Assembly (NCBI GenBank): GCA_012861695.1
Contig: JAAOOA010000092.1
Span: forward strand, 713,120-777,119
DNA: 64,000 nt
From: Trematomus loennbergii
Lineage: Eukaryota; Chordata; Actinopteri; Perciformes; Nototheniidae
Reading direction: 5' to 3'
The notes under the pieces are model-generated. The model searched no databases. It was not told the origin of the DNA and was given only the letters and a program-made list of their open reading frames with translations. A program made the translations under genes and the position numbers. Shown one piece after another: positions 22,511 to 35,500 of this stretch; the first letter of the stretch is position 1; each line of letters begins with the position of its first letter.

Positions 22511-25136
22511 CCCATGGATGCACAATAAGAACGGACCCATATCGCCTTACTGCCAGCCCACGGAGCTGTAATAATGGATATATTGCACATGTTTGCTGTA
22601 ATTCATTTGTAAAATATTATACTACATGGGCTGTATGATGTAAATCTTGTATTAAATAAAGTTAATATTACCGACGTAGATTAACGTCCCTGTAGCTTCT
22701 TATTGCACTTGCAATATACCATTAAAGGAGTTGAACGTTGCTGTTTGCTATTACTATAATACCACGCAGGGATAAGCCAGAGTTTACAACCTTTGCATGT
22801 GGGCACAACACGTTTTGACCCAGATTAATTAGCTATACCATATGATATCGCCCGAGGAAGTCGTCATACTTATACATATATAAATAAAGATATATGTGTC
22901 AAAGCTCTAATCAAATTAACAGTTGTATTAATTATACTTGTATATGTATATATATATATATATATAGCCTGTGTTGTATATTTATACACACAAATGAACA
23001 ACCTTGTGTGTGTCAAATAACAAGTTGTATTGTAGTGTTTATTTTAGTGTTGTTTTATGCTTATCCACATTTTGATTTCAGAGCACAGGAGAATGCTGGG
23101 CACAACATAAAGCTCAACAGTGAAGCTGGCAATGCTGAACAAAACCATCTAGAGTTATAATATTTATTCAGCTGAAAAAGTCAAAGCTCTACGAAAATGT
23201 AATTAAAAATACATAAGCATTTCAGGTAGAAATCAGCATTTTATATAGAAATTCACAAATATAAGAAATGAAACCTAAAAGAGATGTTACAAAATGTATA
23301 CCTCTGATGGCTGGCATAGTAGAACTAGGTGAAAAAAATAGTGACAACAATTTTTAATACAATTTATATAGATTAAAAGGTAATATAATATTGATTACAA
23401 TGATTCTATTAAAAAATCCACCAAACATGATCAACAGGAAAGCCCTCTGAAGGCATGTTATGGTTTGAAAAAAAGTTGAGGATGGGTCCAGACAGTTAAA
23501 TCAGGAGAGACTTCATTTTGTTTAAAGAACATTTATTGACACATGCCATATGATAAATGTTAAGTCTTTGGCGATTAGACCCCGATCCTGAAATCGTATA
23601 TCTAAAGGGGGAAATGCAGCCGTGAGCATATAGGGAACCCCCCGGGGTCTAGACACTGGTGATGATGCTGAAGATCTGGATTTGATGAGGAGATGGGATG
23701 AAGAGGAGGTGTGATGAGGTCTTTGGATTAGCTCTCCTGGCACTGGATATGATGAAAGGAGATGGGATGAAGAGGAGATGTGATGAGAAATGCTGTTTTC
23801 ACCCCAACCTCTGCTGCTGAATGATTTTATATATTGTTACTAAAAGTGCTTGTCTTTGATATTATAATGATTACACCAGAAAGTCACTCTTTGTGAGATT
23901 TATTTTTTCACATTTTTCCCAGCCACAAGATGATTTCATTCATTGGAGGCCTCAAAGCTGGGTGAAGGTATTGATGCACGGATCAATGCAATCCTTTACA
24001 ACAGCATTCCACTATGGTTGGGGATGTCTGTAAAAAAAGGAGAAATAATCTTAAACAAAACAAGTGTCGCAATATAGGGAAACAAACTGTGACAAAAACA
24101 TATCAATTAGATCAGAATCAGAATACATTTACATTGTTACAGCAGAAAAGAGCCAAAGACAGCCTAATGTTACTTAAAGTATGCATAAAAAAGTATTAAA
24201 GATTAAAAACCAGAAATTATAATAAAAAAAGTTACACATTTTACAAAATACACATCCTGTAACAGTTTGGAGGATTTAGCAGCCTGGTATATTACACAGT
24301 TTTAGCGGCATATATATATATATATAAATATATATATATACACATGGTTGGTATTTAACAACAAGGGGTGTTATAGTCTGTGTTGTAGTGTGTGATATTG
24401 GTATTTATGGAAACATTTTACACCTTTCCTTCAAGTATTATACGTTTTAGTTACTTGTTGGGTACTTAACATGAATAATCACAGTTACTATTCTTTTACT
24501 CCATCACATTTCAAAGAGAAATAGGCTATTGTTATTTTAACTCCACCACAGTAATCCATCATCAGCTTTACTTTTTAGATAAAGATTTAAATCACAATTG
24601 ATCATAACTCCAAATACATATATTTGTATATATTACCAAGTGGTTTCATGTAGGCTACAACCCACACAAGTATCATGCTAAATTAAGCTCTGTTGCTTGG
24701 ATATCACTAGATCCTGTTACATCAGCGTAATATAAAAGTAGCCTACATAACGACTGATGTGTAAATTAGCATAATTACTAGCTAGCCGCTAGCTGCTAAC
24801 TGCCACGGCCGCCTCGTTAATATCAAATCCATCATAATAACAATCCATTACCATGCTGTCATGAACGTGCGGTGCTGTTACGTGCTTCTGCTTCTTCTTC
24901 TTCTCTTGAAATTGACGTGCTTGATGTGAACGAGCATTTTGGGGAGCGTGGTTAAAGTTGCGCATGCGCTATGAGCGCACATACGGGTACTTCTCAGGCA
25001 TGACGGGTAATCTGTGACGTTTCGCTCTCTCAAAAGTTGGGCCATTTTATCATCATGCGCCAATGAGCAACTCTCATAGGAATGAATGAGGCCCCGCCTC
25101 CCACGCTGTATCCAGTTCTTATTATACATCCATGGG
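22511..25136. mobile_element. Putative DNA element with CCCATGGATG ends
   Basis: The left end reads CCCATGGATGCACAATAAGA and the right end, inverted, CCCATGGATGTATAATAAGA, continuing with partial similarity. A related end also occurs near 20838-20862. The interior is AT-rich with two TA microsatellites (22940-22968, 24308-24345), a GATGAAGAGGAG-like degenerate repeat (23660-23790) and pieces of the AGTACTT-type hAT family (24420-24620). No transposase recognised; a chance pairing of a common repeat end is possible. Confidence 0.4.
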
Positions 25137-25421
25137 TTAGTGCTAGATCGTATACCTCCTGGGTTTTATGCGGCGGAAGTGACATAATAGTGGTTGTGGA
25201 TGAGACGGCAACTTTTGTTGCGCTCGCGCTCCAACAGACAAGTCTGTCAAGGATGCCAACGCGCAACAAACAGGATGCTTTCACATAAATCTTTCAAACA
25301 CTGAAGGATTTCGAGGAAGCGTTAGCAGACGTTGAAGAAACAACGATCACAAAGTATATTGTGTACAAAAAGGAACAGGTTTTCGGGGAAAATAGTGCGT
25401 TTGTAAAGTTAGATCGGAAAT
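25137..25421 (+). other. Flank with a coding-like fragment
   Basis: A short frame (about 25300-25424) reads DFEEALADVEETTITKYIVY before a stop. It looks like part of an exon of unknown family. A 16-base word from it recurs just right of the ISL2EU element (36200-36215). Not recognised. Confidence 0.3.
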
Positions 25422-25561
25422 AGGCTACATGCACTAGGGTCTGAGACGTACTTCCGCCTTAGCCGTAATACGGCTCGGCTGCTTCCGGTTTACTTCCGGT
25501 CTGCGTAGCTGAGCGGGAGATCGTCCACAAAGGTTTTACTGTTTAAATCTATGGTTTAAAT

Positions 25562-26093
25562 ATGAGTCGACGGAAGATTTTCAAAACGGAAGATTTGCAA
25601 AGACAAGTGAATAACTACTCCGAGCACTGCTGTGTCCACTTTGTACAGCGTCAGTAAATTCAACGGCGTCCTAAGTTTCCATGGCTTTCTGACCGAACTC
25701 GAGCTGCGAAGACAGTGGCTGGTTAAAATACGACGCGATAACTTTACAATCTCCTCTCACTCCAAGGTCTGCAGTCGTCACTTCGCTACGGATCAACAAA
25801 TAGAGCCAAAACCCCTTGATGGCCGTAGGAGGCTTGTGAAAGGTGCTGTACCAACTCTGTTTGAGTGGAATCACTTTACTACTCAAACACAGCGGGCTAG
25901 TGTTTGGGAGAGAAGGGAGCGGCCCACTGAATCAGTCTCTCGGGAGGAGCAGGAAGAGCACATCGATGTCCGTGACCATGATTACTGCTCAACCCCTGAA
26001 CCAGCTTCACTGGACATGTCCTCTCAAGCTACAGAAGACAACTCCAAAACAGAATCAACTGAGCTAGTTTCCATCCGCAGTCCCTCACATTAA
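25562..26093 (+). pseudogene. ISL2EU transposase, THAP DNA-binding exon (two frame breaks)
   Basis: The exon starts ATGAGTCGACGG at 25562 and reads SRRKIFKTEDLQRQVNNYSE, then the zinc-binding start HCCV. Next come FNGVLSFHGF, LELRRQWLVKIRRDNFTI and VCSRHFATD, ending in an acidic Ser/Glu-rich tail. This is a C2CH THAP domain, which binds transposon ends. Two single bases seem lost, in GTCC(C)ACT and TAA(A)TTC near 25634-25660; read literally the frame stops at TAA. It lies upstream of the DDE segment on the same strand. Confidence 0.8.
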
Positions 26094-26099
26094 ACATTT

Positions 26100-26580
26100 A
26101 AGAAAATTACATTTTGCAAACATGGTAAAAACAAATACATGATATGCAAAAAGTGCAAAAGAGCAAGAGCAGCATACACAAGTATTTATGACATGGTAAT
26201 ACAATGTAGCAGCAACGACTTATAAAGTGCAAGAGGAGATAAAAGAGCTACATAAAGTGCAAGAGGAGATACCCCTGTGTTAAAGTGCATTTAGCGGTGA
26301 TTGCACGTCTGTTTGTCTCTTAACCATTCCCTGAGTTGACCTTTAAAACTATTGAGAGTGGGACAATCCCGTATCTCAGTAGGGAGGCTGTTCCAGAATG
26401 AGCTGCCTTTAACGGAGAGGACATTTTGACCAAAAGTGGTCCGTCTGTGGTGGACTTCAGTCTCCTCTGGTTTCTGACCTAGTGCAGCGTCCAGTGTGTT
26501 TTCTGTGGATGAATTCCCGTAAGGGAGGGGGGCCAGTCCATGTAAACATTTATAAATAAAACACATACTTTTGAAAGACT
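26100..26580 (-). mobile_element. 3' end of an L2/Rex-type LINE
   Basis: A minus-strand frame (26566-26291) reads MCFIYKCLHGLAPLPY, then SFWNSLPTEIRDCPTLNSFK and LREWL, the typical C-terminus of CR1/L2/Rex-like LINE polyproteins. It is 5'-truncated and inserted between the transposase exons. Confidence 0.7.
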
Positions 26581-26830
26581 AAGTACTCAACTTAACTGAA
26601 GTATAAGTACAAATATATGGTTTTAAAATACTCCTGAACTGAACATGTAGAATCATAAATCATGTGTTTTCATATATAAAAAGTAACTAGAAACTATGAA
26701 GGTTAACTAAATGTGGTGGAGTAAAACATACTAATACTAACAACATACTGATAATACTTTACTACAAGTGGAAATCTTCAAAACCTTACCAAAGTAAAAG
26801 TATGTCAATATCCACTGCGTTTCCCCCAGT
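26570..26830. mobile_element. hAT-family fragment (AGTACTT-type)
   Basis: Short words AAGTACTCAACTTAACTGAAG, AAAAAGTAACTAGAAACTA and TGTGGTGGAGTAAAA are those of the same abundant teleost hAT family as at 7591-8055. Ends are not intact. Confidence 0.5.
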
Positions 26831-27130
26831 TGCACACTTAAGAATGAAGAGTAAAAGTAGTCATTGTGTGTAAAATGTTCCCTGTATGTTTTAGATTATT
26901 ATTACTGCTGCTTTAATGTAGTTGTTACATTTTACTGCTGTAGATTACTATACCTGCACCAAGTGCCTTCTTAATCAGTCTTTTGAATTGTAATGTATTA
27001 TAGCAAACAAGAGGAAAACATTAGCCCATGTGTTACAGTTAACACGATTGTATTTACTGTCAATTAATGACTGACATGTGTCTTTTGTGTACAGATTCCC
27101 GAGCTATAACCACCTGATGGCCTTCTGGTT

Positions 27131-27230
27131 TTGATTGAGCCTTCAATTCATAAAATGGTTCGTGTTACAAGAGCGATATCAGCTGCCAAGAGGAATGAAG
27201 AAGTGGTTACACACGCACGTCCATCAACGG
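27131..27230 (+). pseudogene. Possible middle exon of the ISL2EU transposase gene
   Basis: An open stretch reads MVRVTRAISAAKRNEEVVTH and ends at a GTAGGC donor-like site. Its position between THAP and DDE parts suggests it belongs to the transposase gene, but I do not recognise the sequence. The section that normally links the two domains seems largely lost or replaced by insertions. Confidence 0.3.
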
Positions 27231-27436
27231 TAGGCTACGTTTCTTTTAACACACAATCTAAACACAAACTGAAGGGAAAATGTTTCTCCGACATTTCATT
27301 GCTTTTGTGGCTAAAAGGCTAAAGTACTCAATCCTTTTTGAATACATCAGAGAACTAAAACAACTTCATGTTTTTCCCATAGTGCGCTACACTCATGACA
27401 TTAATATAGTAACCTTTTTTTGTTTTTATCTTCCAG

Positions 27437-28185
27437 AGACAGCTGCTTCAGCCAATTGACGAGTTCTTCTTTTTCTATGCTTCCTGTCGGTGGGTTTGAA
27501 AGAGAGGGACCTTGCAAACCGCTTCAACGTACACCAGTCCACTGTGAGCCGCATCATTGCAACATGGACAAGTTTTCTTACAACTTTATTGGGGTCACAG
27601 TGCATCTGGCTTACACCTGCAGAAGTTCAAGCCCACCTCCCAGAGGCATTCAAAGATTTCCCAGACACACAGGTGATCCTGGATTGCAGAGCTGAGGTGT
27701 CAAACACCATCCTCACTCCTCCTCCAAAGTGAAATGTATTCTACATACAAATCTCACTGCACCATGAAAGCCTGGTTGGCATAGCCCCACATGGCGCAGT
27801 GACATTTGTTTCCAGTCTGTATGGTGGTTCTGTCAGCGACAAGGAGATTTTCAAACAATCTGGAATAGCTGCGTTGTTGACTGAAAACATGGCAGTGATG
27901 GTAGATAAGGGCTTCCTGATCAGCGATTGCTGCAAATGCAAGGTGTACTGCCCACCTTTTCTGTCACAGCAGAAGCAAATGCCAGCCTATCAGGTGAGGG
28001 AGACACAGGCCATTGCCAGACTGAGGGTTCATGTGGAGCGTGTCATTAGGAGGATAAAAGAGAACAAACTTTTTGATGGTGTCATCCTCCTGTCCCATGC
28101 CTACAACATCAACCAACTGTTTGCAGTAGCATGTATGCTGTCAAACTATCAGAACAAAGCACTGGTCAAGAAATGGGTGAAATAA
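27437..28185 (+). pseudogene. ISL2EU transposase, DDE catalytic part
   Basis: The text reads KERDLANRFNVHQSTVSRII (helix-turn-helix), QVILDC (first catalytic Asp), VGIAPHGAVTFVSSLYGGSV, NMAVMVDKGFLISD (second Asp), RLRVHVERVIRRIKENKLFD (Glu) and ends NYQNKALVKKWVK stop. This is a DDE_Tnp_4-type endonuclease that cuts and joins transposon DNA. Frame breaks occur before 27490, after ILDC (a two-base loss) and near 27767 (GCC(C)TGG, a one-base loss). The last 128 residues are intact. The gene converges on the exonuclease gene. Confidence 0.85.
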
Positions 28186-28651
28186 GACAAGATGATGACA
28201 CCTGTGCAGGTAGCTGTGATTAAGCTGGGTGAGCACACCGTAATCCCGTGTGCCTAACACACGCTAGTGTTTTGTTTGAATAAATGGTAAATTGCAAATT
28301 ACAATGCGTTGATTTCTTACAAATGCAATGATTTACTATTAATTACAAAAAATCACTTCACTTTATTGTCTTTTTAAATACAATTGTATATTTATTTACA
28401 TATATGAAATGTGACAAACAATATATATCAAAAACAAATATCAAATACAATATTGAAATCACATTTTGTTGTCATTCAGAACATATGATTGAGGGATTGC
28501 CTCCTAAAAAACAGCTGAGCCAGGGTCTAGCAGCTAACTGCTTACAGAGTTAACAATGGCTACAGTGCCCACTACTTTTTTAATGACAGGTACTTCGGCA
28601 TGTATGTGTAAAAAAAAAAGTCTACTTTTTCTCTGATTGCTCTTTGCACTT

Positions 28652-29470
28652 TGAAGTAAAAAGATATGATTCTACACTGTATTGAAGTAAACATGTATTG
28701 TTTGAACTGTTTTATGCAATCACAAACGGGTTTTGATAATCACTTAGAAAAAGAATGTTATTCTCACTTTTAAATTCACTGACTTAGAGATTTTGTGTTT
28801 CACACACCAACATTGATCCTTATCAACACTAAGAGCCAGATGCAGTCACTAAGTCGTTAAAGACATCGTAAAATAGGTGAAGAAGAGCATGGGAAGAGAA
28901 TGTGGTGGAGATAGGGTGAAGATAAACGTTGACTTTTGACCTAGTGTGGCTTGGGATCTCACTCTCTGGGCAGACCTCTGATTGAACCCGGCCAGAAGCG
29001 AATCCAGCCAATCAGGGCACTTGGGGGAGGTGGTCAGTTTAAACAGCTCCTCCCCAGGGGTTCTCTGATTCGCTTGGGAGAAAAATGGGAAGGAAGAGAT
29101 GACCAATCTCCGCCCCAAAAGTAGATAGAAATACAGATGTTTGTGTGTGTAAAAATGCTTTTGGGTTTGGTGAGTTGGTTGGTCCTGATATCTGTATCCG
29201 CATCGCATCACAGACCTGAAGTCCAATTTCTTTTTGGTTTGATGAGTTGGTTGGTCCGGACGCATTTATCGGCATCGCATCACAGACCTAAAAGTCCGGG
29301 GTACTCGAGTACTCTGTATAACTTGTATATGTGTTTGGTTTCCTACTAGAAGTAAACTCAGATAATTTGTTATAACTTTGATTCCGGTGTTTTCAATTCC
29401 TTTCTTATTTTAATAGAGATTTCAGCCTCATCCAACGAACGGCGCGTAGCAGAGGTGTTCTATCCCAACA
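28652..29470 (+). mobile_element. Solo retroviral LTR
   Basis: An 819-bp sequence beginning TG and ending CA, homologous along its length to the paired LTRs at 57030 and 61439 but clearly more diverged, with a gap in the U3 part. It is flanked on both sides by the 4-bp duplication ACTT (28648-28651 and 29471-29474). There is no internal retroviral sequence, so it was left by LTR-LTR recombination. It splits the last exon of the YqaJ gene. Confidence 0.93.
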
Positions 29471-30367
29471 ACTTCTGGATCTGTGTATATTCTTTGCACC
29501 AGGTAGTCCTCCTGTGCCCACACTACAAAGTCACACCACTGCATCCCAGATACAAGAAGTTGACCCTGTACTTGCCAGTAATAGGCATGGCTTTTCTTGA
29601 GCTTAGGGGAGCCACATTCCATCTGCACGTATTTGCAGTCGACATAATTTGGGACATTGGGACATTTGAATTCAACAAGGCCAAATTGGGAATATTCTGT
29701 TGGGTCAAAAACAACTCCATCAGGGGAGGCACCAAGCCAGGGCGTAGAGGGGTGAATGACAAGGCCACAAGGGGAGTAGTTCACATTTGCCAGTCTACTG
29801 TATTCAGCTGCTACTGTGGGCTCCATCTCGGCACCTCTCCTCATTTCTGCAGTCTGCCTTGTACCTTTGAGTATTCGCTCTGCAAGAGAGTTAGCAGAGC
29901 TCTCACCTCTGACGTGACAAATCTCTCTAAACCTAGAGGCAGTAACCCTGGGTTTGCGGAGCAGATGCCACTCTGAGCTAGAGTTTTGCTCACGAGTAGC
30001 CTCCTCAATTTTGTGAGACATTTCCAAATCAACAGATAAGCTGTTCATATGTAGTGGCTCCTCTTCTGAGCACACCAGCGGTAAATCACATGGCAAGATC
30101 ACATACCCCTCTATGGGCAAGTGGGGTGTTGGTGGTGTGTCAGTGTGAAGTGTGGTGTACCGAGACGTCAAAGCAGGCATCTGATAGGACAGAACACTGC
30201 CCTCCTGCACCATCCCGAAGGCACTTTCCACAAGGGGCTTGTCAGGTCTCATGTTCATTGTGGTCACAAGCGGTCTGTCTTCAATGCTGAATGCTGAGTA
30301 TGCCTCCGTAACTCTGAACAGGCAGGGATCTGGTAATGGCCCCACCATGCCTCTGTAGAATCCACTC
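29471..30367 (-). pseudogene. YqaJ-type exonuclease of the ISL2EU element, main exon
   Basis: The family are YqaJ/lambda-exonuclease-like nucleases. The exon (acceptor TTTGTAG at 30369) reads SGFYRGMVGPLPDPCLFRVT, then TREQNSSSEWHLLRKPRVTA with ASRF, AEMRRGAEMEPTVAAEYS, LGASPDGVVFDP (acidic motif), GLVEFKCP (E-x-K) and YYWQVQGQLLVSG with WCDFVVW. These are the conserved catalytic and DNA-binding blocks. The frame is intact to the LTR insertion after YTDPEV. Beyond the LTR it would run about 27 more codons to a stop near 28577. Probable role in transposition: processing DNA ends, unproven. Confidence 0.88.
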
Positions 30368-30489
30368 CTACAAAGAATGGCAAAGACAATATAGCACATT
30401 AATGTGACAATAAAGGTAAGGAATACAGCACCAGAATAGCATTATGAATTTTAAAAACACAGGAAACACAATCTTTCAGCTAAAATTAC

Positions 30490-30566
30490 CTTACTCCAGT
30501 CTGCACCATCCTATTTGGTACAGGCTTGGTGAAGACCATGGAGTTGATGGGCCCTGGCTTCACACC
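30490..30566 (-). pseudogene. YqaJ gene, upstream exon (KPGPINSMVF)
   Basis: A 77-nt exon, acceptor CCTTAAG and donor GTAATT, reading GVKPGPINSMVFTKPVPNRM VQTG. Its phase joins exactly to the main exon through an Arg codon. Part of the same minus-strand gene. Confidence 0.75.
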
Positions 30567-30656
30567 CTTAAGGAAAAGACAATTACTGTTAGTTGAGTCA
30601 CTTTAAAACAAAAACTCTGTGAAAGATTACAAGTATTTGAACCTCATTGAAATTAC

Positions 30657-30718
30657 CATTGACCTGTAGCACAAGGCTCTCACGCTGACCTGCCCTGTCA
30701 GCCTGTCTTTATTGGACA
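30657..30718 (-). pseudogene. YqaJ gene, further upstream exon
   Basis: A 62-nt exon, acceptor TTCAG and donor GTAATT, reading SNKDRLTGQVSVRALCYRSM. Its end phase (0) fits the next exon. It resembles the region that precedes a SWIM-type zinc finger in related proteins. Confidence 0.65.
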
Positions 30719-31508
30719 CTGAATGAAGAAAAACAGAGCAACAGCGTTAGATCTATACTCACGTCAAAACATCTATGGCAACATTGCTTTACAAAAGCTG
30801 ATACCATTATGCAGTGTGGCTAACAACAAGACAACCTTTAGTTGGCTAGGCTATAAGGCTATTAAACAATAGTATTTTTTAGTAAAATGGCTAATGTTTT
30901 AAAGAATTAACACCAGAAACAGTACAGATGGAGCGTCTTATTTTGGACAGTTTGAAACGCGAGGGTCGTGATCGGCCCGTGATGGGCCCGTGATGAAGAG
31001 CCGGCCCCCAGTCTGACTTGATACCGCCCCTGTGATAAATAAATGTAATTATTGTGAAGCCAGCTGCAATGGATCATTGATCCACCAGGGGGTGCAGTGG
31101 GGTTCCACACTGGAGCTCATGTGAAATCAACTTCGATACAGTAAGCTGGATGTACAGTATGTCTGGTACTACTGTATAGCGGATCTTTGTTAAGATCCAT
31201 ATGTCACGGATAGGATCATAGTCTATAATCATTTACAAAACATCACCATGTTGTTATTTAACTAAATAATGTTGTTTAGTCGAAAAAAACGAACGAGAGG
31301 AAATGCAGCCGGCTCTCCCGATTTTAATCCTAATTTAATCATCATCTTCACCACGATCATTTATGTTTATGTTCGCGGAATTGACATGAAATCACTGACA
31401 AATATGAATATTCTGTATTCAACTTCATTAAAACGATCAGGACCCTGGGTGTTATTTTTCCCCACAATGAGAAATAGTCAGAAAAGCAGAAAAAGAACAC
31501 GCAAACCG

Positions 31509-31915
31509 AGAGATGAGTTATTATTACAACGTGACTTCACTATTATTTAACAACTGTTTTTATTGGGTTCTTTTATTTGGGGTTAAGTATAGGTGAATTG
31601 CACTAATGTGGGAAAGATCGTGATGTCTCCTCCGATTAGCTTTATGATCTTCGTTCTCCCGCTGTGTAGATTGGGGGACCGCCGTCCTCTGTCTTCATCG
31701 CGTGAAACAGAGGATTTCGACATTCTGTATTCCTTGCTTACTTCCTTAAACCTTTTCTCCTCCTTATCTCTTTCATGACTTTTTATTTAATGCTTTATAA
31801 CAGCTGTTGTCACTACCCGATCCGTCCACCTGCCCGATCGGTACTGCGCATGTGCGAGATGGTCCGCCATATTGCACAACTCCGTACGGCAACCCAACTA
31901 GGACACTTGACGTCT
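31509..31915. repeat. Segments A and B, inverted again at 32558-32795
   Basis: Segment A (31509-31590) and segment B (31808-31915) each have an inverted copy (32558-32645 and 32682-32795). The order along the strand is A, B, A-inverted, B-inverted, which a single inversion cannot give. Confidence 0.85.
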
Positions 31916-32994
31916 CGACCGTCTAGACGGCTGGCCAATATGCTCGAGCCTTATGATCTTATTAGGTGAGTTAGGTGAGTTAATTATTAGTTGTTAGTTA
32001 ATTAGGTGAGTCTTATTAGGATATGGTTTAATTTAGTAAATGGTTGTGCGTTGTGTGTGAAAAATGTATATCTCTAAAAAGTGTGTTGGTGTATGATCAC
32101 ATTTGTATATGAAAATGTCTGAAGTTAATAAATACATTCTCAGTGTTCAAGTCAATCACTGACGATGCTTACGATATCATAATATCTAAGTGTTAATGAT
32201 TGTCAGTAGAGATGGGATGGCAGAAGGTGCTATATATATATATATATAATTCCAAAGCTGGTAAAGACCTTTCAAATTTAGCAATAATAGTCATATAAGA
32301 AAAGTACTGATCTAATAACAGAGATTTGTTCTTGAATCAACTTTTTTATGGAAAATGTTGTATGTAATTGTTCATTTTAAATAAAATGAAAGACATTCAC
32401 AGTTAATGTAATTAGATATACATTATTAATGCCATACATTTTTAAATGTAATTAGATATACATTATTAATGCCATACATTTTTGCATACATATTATTCAG
32501 TATGATAGCTGTCTAACAGAAGTTGAATCTATTTCTCACTTATTCTGACAATGTACTTAACCCCAAATAAAAGAACCCAATTAAAATAGTTGTTAAATAA
32601 TGGGTGAAGTCACGTTGTAATAACAATAACTCATCTCTCTCGTTTTTTTTTGTTTTCTTTGTGTGCTTTGCCAAAAGCCACTGTGTCAAATGTCCTAGTT
32701 GGGTTGCCGTACGGAGTTGTGCAATATGGCGGACCATCTCGCACATGCGCAGTACCGATCGGGCAGGCAGGTGACAGCTGTAATAGTTCGTTTAGAAATC
32801 CTAGAAACACTTTTACGGCGGCTCTCATTTACGGTAACTCCTTCTGACGTCATAACCGGATATGAAGGATTTTCAGAATAAAAGCTTGGCATTGAGATTT
32901 TATGAGAACTTCCGGGTTTTTCACAATAAAACAGCTTTTAAACTGACGGTATGTTTTAGACTAAATAATGCTATTATAGGGAGGGAATAAACTG

Positions 32995-33229
32995 GGTTAA
33001 AACTCCACCCGAATCTCCGGATTTGAATCCCATCGAGTTGGTCTGGCACTTGATGAAAGACTTCATTCGGAAGGAGGCTAAACCAGGCTCGAAGCAGGAG
33101 CTGATGCAAGCGATACAGGATTTTTGGAGGACAAGACTGACCCAAGAGACCTGTAGTCGACTAATTACAGGCCTCAATAAAGTTCTGCCATTGGTTGTGA
33201 AAAACAACGGTGGACATAGTGGAAAGTGA
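32995..33229 (+). pseudogene. Tc1-type transposase C-terminal fragment
   Basis: Reads [20 protein letters not shown], where PDLNPIE contains the third catalytic acidic residue of DD-D/E transposases. Then come [38 protein letters not shown] and a stop after GGHSGK. The N-terminal two thirds are absent. A shorter inverted piece of the same C-terminus occurs in copy B (about 43890-44030). Confidence 0.85.
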
Positions 33230-35456
33230 AATTGACATTGTCAAATTTAATAAAAATACAAAATAATGTATCTGTGTACGTGTTTTACTATGTGATCTGC
33301 ATGCACTTATCAAACATTTAATTAAAGAATGGTGATATACACAGCTGTGATGCAGCGGGAGGAGCAAAACACACACTTCAAGTCAGATCATCACCCTTAG
33401 CTATTTCAATAAATGTTTATTTTATTTTAAATAAAGTCTTTATGACTCAGAATATTAATAATATGGGTCCGTTACAGTTTGTTTTCATCTGATTTCAAAT
33501 AAACAAAGTCTTGGCTTTCAGAATATTAAACTTGTTTCGGCAAATTTAGATGATAAATACAACTATGAAGCTTGTAACGGCATAATTACTTAAGCGGAGA
33601 ACGGAGTAATTTAACGTTACAGCAGCAGCATAACAACAGCCGGTGTTTATTTTATTATTATATATAGTCGTCATTCATTTGTTTTAAAGCTCAATAAGGA
33701 AGATTTAAACTTTCATACACGTTGACCGGCGAAAAACTCTGCCCGGTTCACCGACCCCCCTCTGAGTGAATACCTGTTAACTTCACATCTTGTCACAAAC
33801 TTTTTGGAAGAAAAGACTGACCCAAGATATCTTGGTTTGATTTGGAGAAGGCTTTTAAAGCCTATTGTATACTAACTCTTCCCGTCAAGAATATTAATAG
33901 AACTTAGATAGATCACTTTACATTTCTGCGAATGAATAGCTTAGCTACTTGGCACTAAGAGTACAGATATGTCTACCCTTTCTTTTCAGAGTGTAATATC
34001 TGCATTTTCTCTTTTGGTTTGAATAGGAGAAGGGCAATGGTTATCGATGGTACTTTTAAAGCCTATTGTATACTAACTGTGTGATTTATATTGCTTTTCA
34101 AATGCATATAAGCCCCCCATTTACACTGCAAGAATATGAATAGCACTTAGTTAGATCACTTTACAGATCAGGTTGGACCAGCCGTTCTCTGTCGCTACTC
34201 TCTGCAGGTCCGCTCCATTTCCTACTTACTGCAGATCAAAAAAAGCTAAAAATATGTATTTCTTAATAAACTAAATAGGCCACCATTGGTAGCAGTTCTC
34301 ATTATATACTTCTCAGTAACTGCTCCCCTTAAATTAATGTATTCTGTAGATTTTGGGGATTCATTAATGCATTTATTGCCATCACCATGCTTTTTCAAGA
34401 CTCTTTTAAATTCTATCATTTATAAGGACTTTTCAATGTTCGACATCGCGTGAAACAGAGGATTTCGACATTCTGTTTCCTTGCTTACTTCCTTAAACCT
34501 TTTCTCCTCCTTATCTCTTTCATGACTTTTTATTTAATGCCGGTGTTTATTTTATTATTATATATAGTCGTTATTCATTTGTTTTAAAGCTCAATAAGGA
34601 AGATTAAAACTTTCACACACGTTGACCGGCGAAAAACTCTGCCCGGTTCCTTCGGCCCCCACCACGTTGAATAAACAGAAGGCTGCTTTTGTGGAGGAAG
34701 TTACAGCGCTACGTACGCACATTTAGCTTTCAGTGTTACTGACCTGAGATGTTTTTAATACATGAATTAATTACATTGACCATACCGTTCACCATCCCCC
34801 ACCCCCTACTGTATGTTGATTTTTGACATGTAAATGGGTACCTACCCCCCTCTGAGTGAATACCTGTTGTACCTGTCCGGGGCTAAGCCCATAGGACGAT
34901 GCTCTGATGTCATCACCCTCGCACATTTGTCATATGTTTACAAAAAACGATGTTAACACTTTCTCGTTCTTAATATATGCTATATTTAGGGTCGATATGT
35001 GTTGAATTTACTTTAAAATAGCAGATCACTGTGATTCGGCTTAGTGAACGTGTGTCTCTTCCTCCGCGGCTCCTCCGTGCAGAGAGCCCCCCCCCCGTTG
35101 ACAATTCACGAGCGTCTAACTCTCTCCCCCCTCCCCCGTCGCACCTTCTAACAGAACCCCCCCACATATCAAATCCCAATTTAACCCCTGGCCTCTGGAG
35201 CAGAAATGAAAGAGTTTTTAAAATGTTTACGTTTTGGTAAGTTTTTAGGGAAATGTTGTAATATTGCAACGTTGGCCTTAGGTGGGAGCAGAATTTCTGT
35301 ATTTCTACTCACATTGTCTGAATAAATATATTGAACAACTAAGGGTTAATTTGCAGGATTGATTGCTTACTTAGCCCTATATCAGTATATAGCATGAATA
35401 ATAATCACACATCACTCATATTTGTTATGAATAATCATTTATCATTTATTAAATAG

Positions 35457-35500
35457 TAAGTCGCTTTGGATAAAAGCGTCAGCTAAATGCAATTTATGAA
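35457..35500 (+). repeat. LINE/SINE 3' tail sequence
   Basis: TAAGTCGCTTTGGATAAAAG followed by CGTCAGCTAAATG is the very common 3' tail shared by teleost LINEs and SINEs. No body is attached. Confidence 0.6.
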
